The notes under the pieces were generated by a model. It was given only the letters and a program-made list of their open reading frames with translations. It was not told the origin of the DNA and ran no database searches. Positions 1-6,176 of a DNA stretch of 8,154 bases are shown in pieces (the stretch's first letter is position 1; every line of letters starts with the position of its first letter). This DNA is from Bacteroidia bacterium. GTDB lineage: Bacteria > Bacteroidota > Bacteroidia > NS11-12g > UBA9320. A program made the position numbers and the translations under genes. The stretch lies in the NCBI GenBank assembly GCA_022425465.1, contig JAKMFK010000010.1, positions 1-8,154 on the forward strand, read 5' to 3'.

Positions 1-831
1 GGTAAACCCATTGCTGTAATTCCAAAAGTCAGAAAAGATGCTCACAAGATGATTGAGGAATACATGCTTCTTGCAAATAAATATGTAGCCAAACAACTTT
101 ATGTGAATAACAACAAGATGCCTATTCCATATCGAGTTCATGAAGAACCTAGTCAGGAAAAACTTGCCGAATTTGCAGAAACTGCTCTAAATTTTGGCTT
201 TAGAATCGACACTTCAAATTATAAACAACTTGCAGCCTCAATTAATAAAATGGTCAGCCAAGTTCAAGGCACATTAGAAGGAGACATCCTGCAACCATTA
301 GCAATTCGGAGTATGGAAAAAGCGTATTATACCACTAAAAAAGTGGGTCATTTCGGCTTAGGTTTTGATTATTATGCCCATTTCACATCGCCCATTCGTA
401 GATATCCTGACTTAATTACCCACCGAATGCTTCACGACTACCTTAAGAATAAAAAATCATTTGATTACAATCAAGTAGAGTCAATGGCATCGTACAGTAG
501 TAAACAAGAACAAAAAGCTACTAGTGCGGAAAGAGCTAGCATCAAGTACAAACAGGTTGAGTATATGAGTGGTTTCAAAGGAGAGGAGTTTGAAGGTATC
601 ATAAGTGGAATAACCGAATGGGGCATCTATGTTGAAATTATTGAAAATAAATGTGAAGGAATGGTTAGACTACGTGACATAAAAGGAGATCAATATAATT
701 TCTACCCTGATAAAAAAATAGCAAAAGGAAGAAGAACAGGCAGAACATTCAATATGGGCGATAAATTATGGATTCGTGTTAAAAATACGGATTTGAATAA
801 ACGCAATATTGACTTTCAAATTATATCATAA
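1..831 (+). CDS. rnr: Ribonuclease R, C-terminal part (5' end outside window)
   Basis: This is a 3'-to-5' exoribonuclease of the RNase II/RNB family, which degrades structured RNA and takes part in RNA quality control in the cytoplasm. The frame is open from base 1, so the start lies upstream and 276 C-terminal residues are visible. The fragment holds the end of the RNB catalytic domain, with the conserved HFTSPIRRYPDL block at fragment residues 127-138 supplying family active-site arginines, preceded by GHFGLGFDYYA. An S1 RNA-binding domain follows at about residues 193-274 (GEEFEGIISGITEWGIYVEI). The protein ends right after S1 and lacks the long basic tail seen in the Escherichia coli enzyme. 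The N-terminal cold-shock domains and catalytic aspartates would be upstream and cannot be checked. The next gene starts 26 bases after the stop. RNase R is favoured over RNase II from the extended S1 region and the phylum, but the missing N-terminus prevents a formal distinction. Confidence 0.93.
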   Translation, partial: GKPIAVIPKVRKDAHKMIEEYMLLANKYVAKQLYVNNNKMPIPYRVHEEPSQEKLAEFAETALNFGFRIDTSNYKQLAASINKMVSQVQGTLEGDILQPLAIRSMEKAYYTTKKVGHFGLGFDYYAHFTSPIRRYPDLITHRMLHDYLKNKKSFDYNQVESMASYSSKQEQKATSAERASIKYKQVEYMSGFKGEEFEGIISGITEWGIYVEIIENKCEGMVRLRDIKGDQYNFYPDKKIAKGRRTGRTFNMGDKLWIRVKNTDLNKRNIDFQIIS

Positions 832-843
832 AACGAAGAAGTA

Positions 844-851
844 TAAATTTG
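844..851 (+). promoter_or_regulatory. Candidate Bacteroidota -7 box (TAAATTTG) of the polyprenyl synthase gene
   Basis: TAAATTTG fits the Bacteroidota sigma-factor -7 consensus TAnnTTTG exactly. It lies 6 bases before the ATG at 858, so transcription would begin about 1-3 bases before the start codon and give an almost leaderless mRNA. I see no TTG (-33 element) at the usual 17-23 base spacing, which lowers confidence. The box also overlaps the in-frame TTG at 849, making that TTG an unlikely start. Confidence 0.5.
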
Positions 852-857
852 TTGTAC

Positions 858-1820
858 ATGCAAAAACTAAAAGAAATCATAGCTGTATTTGAGTCGAACC
901 TTCCATCAATAACCGAACAACAAGGTAATCCTAGAGAAGTTTATGAGCCAATTTCATATATCTTAAAATTAGGTGGTAAACGAATTCGTCCAGCAATGAC
1001 CATAGCTGCGTTTAAACTATACCAAGACCAAATATCAGATGATATAATCAAGCTTGCACAAGCCATTGAAATGTTTCACAATTTCACGCTCATGCATGAT
1101 GATATTATGGACAACTCTCAATTGAGAAGAGGACAACCAACTGTTCATCTTAAATGGGATGATGCAACTGCTATTTTATGTGGGGATCTCCTTCAAATTG
1201 AAGTCTATGAAAAACTAACTGAAATTGGAAATATCGAGATTCTCAGTCTATTTAATAAAATGGCTAGAGAACTATGTGAAGGACAGATGAATGATATGAT
1301 GTTTGAGAGCAAAAAGGTTGTATCTAATGAAGAGTATCTCCATATGATTAGACAAAAAACAGCTGTATTAATCGGATTTAGTCTTCAAGCAGGGGCAATA
1401 CTTGGAGGGGCTTCTAATTTAGAATCAATGAAATTATATGATCTAGGAATATCAATAGGTTTATCTTTTCAATTAATGGATGACTATCTCGATAGTTTTG
1501 GAGAAAAAGCCAAAGTTGGTAAAAAGATTGGTGGAGATATTTTAAACAAGAAAAAAACATTCCTCTGGAATGAAATGTGGGCTAACCTAGACAAAAAGGA
1601 GATTGAAGCATTGAACCATGTTTTTGAATCATCAAATGATGATAAGATTATCGAATTCGTTAAGCGTAAAATGCAATCAACAAAAGCAGACAAAAAAACA
1701 CTAGAACTGGCTCAAGATTATACTTCAAATAATCATTATATTCTCGATCGTATATCCAATACTGGTGATAAAGAATACCTAAAAGATATCATGACTTTAT
1801 TATCTAAAAGAGAAAATTGA
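858..1820 (+). CDS. Polyprenyl (short-chain isoprenyl) diphosphate synthase
   Basis: This is a trans-prenyltransferase that condenses isopentenyl diphosphate onto an allylic diphosphate to build farnesyl-, geranylgeranyl- or longer chains for quinones, carotenoids and cell-wall lipid carriers. From the ATG at 858 it is 320 residues, normal for the family. Visible motifs are GGKRIRP (residues 39-45, diphosphate binding), the first aspartate-rich motif DDIMD (81-85), LRRGQPTVH (89-97), KT (167-168) and the second aspartate-rich motif DDYLD (208-212), followed by a lysine-rich GGDI/KKKT segment. Residue -5 before the first motif is Phe (FTLMHDDIMD). A bulky residue there is known to limit chain length in related enzymes, so a short product (C15-C20) is my inference; long-chain octaprenyl synthases usually carry Ala. 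An in-frame TTG lies at 849, but it sits inside the candidate -7 box, so I chose the ATG. The stop overlaps the next start as TTGA. The symbol is left empty because product length is unproven. Confidence 0.9.
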   Translation: MQKLKEIIAVFESNLPSITEQQGNPREVYEPISYILKLGGKRIRPAMTIAAFKLYQDQISDDIIKLAQAIEMFHNFTLMHDDIMDNSQLRRGQPTVHLKWDDATAILCGDLLQIEVYEKLTEIGNIEILSLFNKMARELCEGQMNDMMFESKKVVSNEEYLHMIRQKTAVLIGFSLQAGAILGGASNLESMKLYDLGISIGLSFQLMDDYLDSFGEKAKVGKKIGGDILNKKKTFLWNEMWANLDKKEIEALNHVFESSNDDKIIEFVKRKMQSTKADKKTLELAQDYTSNNHYILDRISNTGDKEYLKDIMTLLSKREN

Positions 1821-2668
1821 AACCCTTTGATATTTATATCTCCTCTTCTCAAAACGTATACGAGAACATTGCACTTGAAGAGTTCCTATTGACTAACACA
1901 AAAAAAGACATCTTGTTGTTTTACATCAATAAAGATGCGGTTGTCATTGGTAAACACCAAAATCCATGGATAGAAGTTGATCTATCTCCGACTAGAAATT
2001 TTAAAATTATCAGGAGATTAAGTGGAGGAGGTACTGTTTTTCATGATCTTGGAAATATCAACTTCTCATTTATAAGAAATAAAGAAACTGATTTTGTCAA
2101 TTTCAAAGAACACATCGTTCCAATAAGTCAATCTCTCGAACAACTTCATATTCCAAACTCAATTTCAGAGCGAAATGATTTGTTTGTTGGTGAATACAAA
2201 GTAAGTGGTAACGCAGAGCACGTAAACAGCTCTTTAAAAAGATTACTTCATCACGGAACCTTGCTTTATGACAGTAATCTATTAAAGCTCAATGGAAGTA
2301 TAAAACCAAAGGAAAAATTAAAGATTAAAACTCATGCTGTATCCTCAAAAAGAAGTCCTGTTTCAAATTTGAGAGATTTCTATGACTGGGGCAATACAGA
2401 AACCTTTCTTCAATTAATCATCCAAAAATTAAAAACCATAATTGATATAAAATCTGTTCAAGAAATTGACCCATCGAACATTAAGGAAGTTAAAAATTTA
2501 ATTAAAGATAAATACATTCTAGACGACTGGAATTTCAATCATACTCCACAGTTTTCCTATACAGGAAAATCAGGTGAGAAATACAAGATTAGAAAGGGAA
2601 AAGTAATCGAATCAAAAGATTCTGAAAAAATTGGACAACCCTTCAAAAGCATACTAAAACATGACTAG
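1817..2668 (+). CDS. lplA: Lipoate-protein ligase A family protein, TTG start, shortened C-terminus
   Basis: This probably activates lipoate with ATP and attaches it to lipoyl domains of 2-oxoacid dehydrogenase E2 subunits and GcvH. The biotin/lipoate-ligase fold is marked by RRLSGGGTVFHDLGN (residues 66-80), continuing into NINFSF, and by YKVSGNA, where Lys128 corresponds to the catalytic lysine of LplA. KTHAVSSKRSPVSNL (171-185) and HHGTLLYD (145-152) are also family-like. It has 283 residues against about 330-340 for classical LplA; the C-terminal accessory domain (about 215-283, with KYILDDWNF and a closing GKVIES) looks abbreviated. The start is TTG at 1817, overlapping the previous stop as TTGA. 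An in-frame stop at 1805-1807 excludes any upstream ATG, and the family N-terminus (NIALEEFLL) begins just downstream, so TTG is well supported. Translation is probably coupled to the synthase gene. An octanoyl-transferase role is possible but less likely given the HDxGNxNFSF block. Confidence 0.87.
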   Translation: MKPFDIYISSSQNVYENIALEEFLLTNTKKDILLFYINKDAVVIGKHQNPWIEVDLSPTRNFKIIRRLSGGGTVFHDLGNINFSFIRNKETDFVNFKEHIVPISQSLEQLHIPNSISERNDLFVGEYKVSGNAEHVNSSLKRLLHHGTLLYDSNLLKLNGSIKPKEKLKIKTHAVSSKRSPVSNLRDFYDWGNTETFLQLIIQKLKTIIDIKSVQEIDPSNIKEVKNLIKDKYILDDWNFNHTPQFSYTGKSGEKYKIRKGKVIESKDSEKIGQPFKSILKHD

Positions 2669-3296
2669 AAAAGAAAGAGCATCTAAAATCCATCAAATTT
2701 TAGAATCCGAATTTGCAGAGGTACCCATCCCATTGGATCATAAAGACCCTTACACACTTTTAGTGGCCGTTTTATTATCAGCTCAATGTACAGATGAACG
2801 TGTCAATAAAATTACTCCCCTTCTCTTTTCTAAAGCTGACAATCCCTATGACATGGTTAAAATGAGTATAGAAGAAATTAAATCCATAATAAGACCATGT
2901 GGACTATCTCCCATGAAGAGTAAAGGTATTTATGGATTAAGTAAAATATTGATTGAAGAATACGACGGACAAGTACCCGAGGATATGGAGGCTTTAGAAA
3001 AACTCCCTGCTGTCGGACACAAAACAGCCAGTGTTGTTATGAGTCAAGCATTTGGTGTTCCTGCATTTCCTGTTGATACACACATACATCGTCTTGCATA
3101 TCGCTGGAAACTGAGTACAGGTAAAAATGTAAAGCAAACAGAAAAGGATTTAAAATCATGCTTCCCAATCGAGTCGTGGAATAAAATTCATCTTCAAATC
3201 ATTTTCTTTGGTAGAAAATACTGCCCTGCTAGAGGTCATAATCCCAGAACTTGTCCTATCTGCAAAACGTATGGTCGTGCATCATTATTCAAATAA
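2661..3296 (+). CDS. nth: Endonuclease III (DNA glycosylase/AP lyase) with three-cysteine tail
   Basis: This bifunctional base-excision-repair enzyme removes oxidised pyrimidines and cleaves the abasic site by beta-elimination. It is 211 residues, the same as the Escherichia coli protein. The helix-hairpin-helix LPAVGHKTASVV (residues 115-126) carries the catalytic Lys121, and VDTHIHR (138-144) carries the catalytic Asp139, matching Lys120 and Asp138 of E. coli. LLSAQCTDERVN (38-49) is the usual substrate-pocket helix. The C-terminal [4Fe-4S] loop is atypical: Cys188, Cys198 and Cys201 (spacing x9, x2) are present, but no fourth Cys follows, whereas the classical pattern is C-x6-C-x2-C-x5-C. 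The tail CPARGHNPRTCPIC is probably a lineage variant rather than recent damage, since the rest of the protein is intact. The ATG overlaps the end of lplA by 8 bases, implying co-transcription; the role in repair is unrelated to its neighbours. Confidence 0.94.
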   Translation: MTRKERASKIHQILESEFAEVPIPLDHKDPYTLLVAVLLSAQCTDERVNKITPLLFSKADNPYDMVKMSIEEIKSIIRPCGLSPMKSKGIYGLSKILIEEYDGQVPEDMEALEKLPAVGHKTASVVMSQAFGVPAFPVDTHIHRLAYRWKLSTGKNVKQTEKDLKSCFPIESWNKIHLQIIFFGRKYCPARGHNPRTCPICKTYGRASLFK

Positions 3297-3328
3297 GCAT
3301 TTATTCAAAGTATTCAATTAGATAGACC

Positions 3329-3336
3329 TAACTTTG
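3329..3336 (+). promoter_or_regulatory. Candidate Bacteroidota -7 box (TAACTTTG) of the pseudouridine synthase gene
   Basis: TAACTTTG matches TAnnTTTG exactly, and the run-on TAACTTTGTATCCG is a typical Bacteroidota promoter context. It sits in the 50-base gap between nth and the rluA-like gene, 10 bases before the ATG, predicting a 5' leader of only about 5-7 bases. No clear TTG -33 element is present; TTC at 3304-3306 is the nearest candidate at a 22-base spacing. It would separate rluA-like, pruA and the cupredoxin gene from the upstream unit. Confidence 0.6.
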
Positions 3337-3346
3337 TATCCGAAAA

Positions 3347-4045
3347 ATGAAACTAGAAGTACTTTACGAAGACAATCACCTAATTGCTGTAAATAAACCT
3401 GCAGGACTTGTCGTTCAAGATAACGAGCACGGCCTAGCATCTTTAGAGCATCACGTAAAGTCCTACATCAAGATAAAATACAACAAACCTGGAGCTGTTT
3501 TTTTAGGATGTATTCATCGATTAGACACCAATGTTACTGGTATAGTCCTATTTGCAAGAACAAGTAAAGCTCTCACTAGAATGAATGATCAATTTAAAAA
3601 TCGATTGATTCAAAAAACCTATGCTGCTCTAATTCGTCGAAAACCTCAACCCATGGCTGGCACATTGGAACATTGGTTAAAAAAAGATCCAAAACAGAAT
3701 AAAACAAAGTTGTACCACGAACAACAAGATGGAAGCAAAAAAGCGATCCTTCATTATGAATTTATCAACACAGCCAACCATTGTTTTTTACTGAAAGTAC
3801 GACCCATTACTGGTAGACCTCATCAAATTCGCGTTCAACTTGCTCGTACATTCACTGGAATTGTCGGAGATGTAAAATATGGTCAAACAAAACCAACCTC
3901 GGATAAGAGTATTTATTTGCATGCACTAGGTTTGTCGTTTGTACATCCCGTAAGCAAAGAAAATTTAAATTTGCATGCTCCAATGCCTGAATTTGGAAAT
4001 TGGAAATTTTTTAAAGACATCGAAAAAAACTTGTTAGAAAAATGA
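3347..4045 (+). CDS. RluA-family RNA pseudouridine synthase
   Basis: This isomerises selected uridines to pseudouridine in rRNA or tRNA. It is 232 residues. The catalytic block IHRLDTNVTGIVLFAR (residues 56-71) contains the essential Asp60, and the family motifs RPITGRPHQIRVQLA (152-166), GDVKYG (174-179) and LHALGL plus VHP (191-201) follow in the right order. There is no N-terminal S4 RNA-binding domain; the protein begins directly with the YEDNHLIAVNKPAG strand, as in RluA and TruC, unlike RluC and RluD. Which RNA and position it modifies cannot be read from the sequence, so no symbol is given. It has its own candidate promoter just upstream, and its TGA overlaps the pruA start as ATGA, suggesting translational coupling to pruA. 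Start choice is clear: the ATG directly precedes the first conserved strand. Confidence 0.93.
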   Translation: MKLEVLYEDNHLIAVNKPAGLVVQDNEHGLASLEHHVKSYIKIKYNKPGAVFLGCIHRLDTNVTGIVLFARTSKALTRMNDQFKNRLIQKTYAALIRRKPQPMAGTLEHWLKKDPKQNKTKLYHEQQDGSKKAILHYEFINTANHCFLLKVRPITGRPHQIRVQLARTFTGIVGDVKYGQTKPTSDKSIYLHALGLSFVHPVSKENLNLHAPMPEFGNWKFFKDIEKNLLEK

Positions 4046-5667
4046 ATCAAATTGTAAAAATACCCCGAGCTAAAAATGAACCTGTAAAGTCATACGCTCC
4101 AGGCGATACTAATACGCTGAAATTAAAGAGTAAATTACAGTACATGAAAAATACCTTGGTCGATATTCCGATGTATATCGGTGGTAAAGAAATCTTCACA
4201 GATGAGAAAATCACGATACATCCACCTCACGAGATTAATCATACACTAGGCACATTTAATAAAGGAAATGCCTCTCACGTAGAAGCAGCAATATCGGCAG
4301 CCCTAGAAGCTAAAGATAGCTGGGCAAACATGCCATGGGAATCTCGAGCAGCTATTTTTTTAAAAGCCGCAGATCTTCTAGCTGGACCATATCGTGACAA
4401 AATGAATGCAGCAACCATGCTTGCACAATCCAAAAATGCAATGCAAGCTGAAATTGATGCCGCATGTGAGATGATTGATTTTTTTAAATTCAATGTTCAA
4501 TACATGAGTGAAATCTATGCTCAACAACCTCCAGAAAACTCACCAGGTGTTTGGAATCAACTTGAATACAGACCATTAGAAGGTTTTATTTTTGCTTTAT
4601 CACCTTTTAACTTTACAAGTATTGCAGCAAATCTTTGTTCTGCTCCAGCAATGATGGGAAATACTATTGTATGGAAACCTGCAGAAACTCAGATTTATAG
4701 TGCCCAAGTAATCATGGAATTATATAAAGAAGCGGGATTACCAGATGGTGTTATCAATCTTGTCTACGTTGATGGACCTACCACTGGTGATATAATTTTT
4801 AACCATAAAGATTTTGCTGGAATCCACTTTACAGGTAGTACAGGAGTATTTAGACAAATATGGAAAACCATCGGAAATAATATTGATAAATACAGAAGCT
4901 ACCCAAGAATTGTTGGTGAAACTGGAGGTAAAGACTTTGTGATGGTTCATGCGAGTGCAGATATCCACCAAGTGAATACTGCTCTAGTAAGAGGATCATT
5001 TGAATTTCAAGGGCAAAAATGTTCTGCAGCTTCTAGGGCATATATTCCTAAGAGTATGTGGAATGAATTAAAACCGCTTCTTGTCGAAACCACAAATAGT
5101 CTAAAAATGGGAACTACTGAAGATTTCAGCAATTTTATAAATGCTGTAATCGATGAAAAATCTTTCAATAAGATTTCTGGCTATATTGACCGTGTAAAAG
5201 AGAGTTCAGATGCTGAAATCATTGCAGGTGGTTCATATGACAATAGTGAAGGTTACTTCATACGTCCAACTATTATTGAAACCACAAATCCAGCCTATGC
5301 TACGATGTGTGACGAACTATTTGGACCTGTCTTATCTATATATGTATATCCTGATGAAGAATACGAAAAAACACTTCACTTGGTAGATAATACGTCAGAA
5401 TATGCACTAACTGGAGCTATTTATGCTAAAGGACGAGAACACATTAATACTGCCCTTCACATTTTAAGAAATTCAGCAGGTAATTTTTACATTAATGATA
5501 AGCCTACAGGTGCCGTTGTTGGTCAACAACCATTTGGTGGTGCCAGAGGAAGTGGTACAAATGATAAAGCTGGAGCACCTGCAAACTTGATGCGTTGGAC
5601 ATCTATGCGAACCATTAAAGAAACTTTTGTTTCACCTTCATCATTCGAATATCCATTTCATAGTTAA
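4042..5667 (+). CDS. pruA: L-glutamate gamma-semialdehyde (1-pyrroline-5-carboxylate) dehydrogenase
   Basis: This catalyses the second step of proline catabolism, the NAD-dependent oxidation of glutamate semialdehyde (from pyrroline-5-carboxylate) to glutamate. It is a stand-alone 541-residue enzyme of the Bacteroidota/eukaryote ALDH4-like type, not the proline dehydrogenase fusion (PutA) of Proteobacteria. Aldehyde dehydrogenase hallmarks are ALSPFNFTSI (residues 185-194), the NAD-binding FTGSTGVF (263-270), the general-base Glu293 in VGETGGKDF, and the nucleophile Cys327 in FQGQKCSAASRAY. The C-terminal block NFYINDKPTGAVVGQQPFGG followed by GTNDKAG is typical of this subgroup. The start ATG is confirmed by the subgroup N-terminus NEPVKSYAPG at 12-21 and by the ATGA overlap with the preceding gene. 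Proline dehydrogenase itself is not in the window. The cupredoxin gene starts 6 bases downstream and is probably in the same transcript. Confidence 0.97.
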   Translation: MNQIVKIPRAKNEPVKSYAPGDTNTLKLKSKLQYMKNTLVDIPMYIGGKEIFTDEKITIHPPHEINHTLGTFNKGNASHVEAAISAALEAKDSWANMPWESRAAIFLKAADLLAGPYRDKMNAATMLAQSKNAMQAEIDAACEMIDFFKFNVQYMSEIYAQQPPENSPGVWNQLEYRPLEGFIFALSPFNFTSIAANLCSAPAMMGNTIVWKPAETQIYSAQVIMELYKEAGLPDGVINLVYVDGPTTGDIIFNHKDFAGIHFTGSTGVFRQIWKTIGNNIDKYRSYPRIVGETGGKDFVMVHASADIHQVNTALVRGSFEFQGQKCSAASRAYIPKSMWNELKPLLVETTNSLKMGTTEDFSNFINAVIDEKSFNKISGYIDRVKESSDAEIIAGGSYDNSEGYFIRPTIIETTNPAYATMCDELFGPVLSIYVYPDEEYEKTLHLVDNTSEYALTGAIYAKGREHINTALHILRNSAGNFYINDKPTGAVVGQQPFGGARGSGTNDKAGAPANLMRWTSMRTIKETFVSPSSFEYPFHS

Positions 5668-5673
5668 TCAAGA

Positions 5674-6174
5674 ATGAATAAATTATCACTCCTAATCATT
5701 GTATTTTTTGCCATTGGTTGTGGGAATAACACAAAGTCTGGTTTTGAAAATGAGGAACCCATTTCTTCAGCTCCCATCGCAAAGTCAAAGATCATCACTA
5801 CTGATACTTTATACATAGTTGCTATGGGTGAAAATATGAGCAAAATGAAGTTTAATAAAAAAGTCATTCGTGTTCCATCTGAAAAAAATATTACTGTTGC
5901 TTTGACGAATGAAAGCACAGATGCAACCATGCCTCATAATATTGTCTTTATTCAAAAAGGATATGCAAATGATGTTGGTCAAGGAGGTCTAAGCCATAAG
6001 GACAATGCTTATGTTAACCCTAATGACGAAAACGTCATAGCACATTCTGGTCTTGCACAAATTGGAGAAACAACCTATTTCTCATTCAAAACACCTAAAC
6101 CTGGGAATTACGAGTTCATTTGTTCCTATCCGGGTCACTGGGGATTAATGAAGGGTGAGTTTATTACCGAATAA
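5674..6174 (+). CDS. Azurin/plastocyanin-like type 1 copper lipoprotein
   Basis: This is a predicted membrane-anchored blue-copper electron carrier. It has 166 residues: a lysine-bearing n-region and hydrophobic segment (residues 3-14), then a lipobox AIGC with the lipidated cysteine at 16, then a polar linker (about 17-42) and one cupredoxin domain (about 43-166). All four expected type 1 copper ligands are visible: His88 in MPHNIVF, then Cys150, His155 and Met159 in the azurin-like run FICSYPGHWGLMKG, with azurin spacing C-x4-H-x3-M. The two azurin disulfide cysteines are absent. No strong Bacteroidota surface-export signal (acidic residues right after the Cys) is seen, so periplasmic anchoring is my guess. 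It starts 6 bases after pruA with no promoter of its own visible and ends 2 bases from the convergent dnaB stop. Its redox partners are unknown; a respiratory or copper-stress role would be inference. Confidence 0.9.
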   Translation: MNKLSLLIIVFFAIGCGNNTKSGFENEEPISSAPIAKSKIITTDTLYIVAMGENMSKMKFNKKVIRVPSEKNITVALTNESTDATMPHNIVFIQKGYANDVGQGGLSHKDNAYVNPNDENVIAHSGLAQIGETTYFSFKTPKPGNYEFICSYPGHWGLMKGEFITE

Positions 6175-6176
6175 AA

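Noticed and set aside
849..857. TTG at 849 (or 852) as the start of the polyprenyl synthase gene
   Set aside because: The ATG at 858 is in frame nine bases later, family alignment does not need the extra residues, and TTG 849 lies within the TAAATTTG promoter box.
3292..3306. AATAA-GCAT-TTATT stem after nth as a terminator
   Set aside because: It is an AT-only 5-bp stem that overlaps the nth stop codon and is too weak to terminate; no T-tract follows.
5619..5636. GAAAC-TTTT-GTTTC inverted repeat near the end of pruA as a terminator or attenuator
   Set aside because: It has short 5-bp arms, lies inside coding sequence for the conserved KETFVS segment, and no T-run follows.
5664..5930. 88-codon minus-strand open frame over the cupredoxin signal region
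   Set aside because: It is the antisense of a clear lipoprotein gene; its hydrophobic look comes from the complement of the signal peptide and linker coding sequence.
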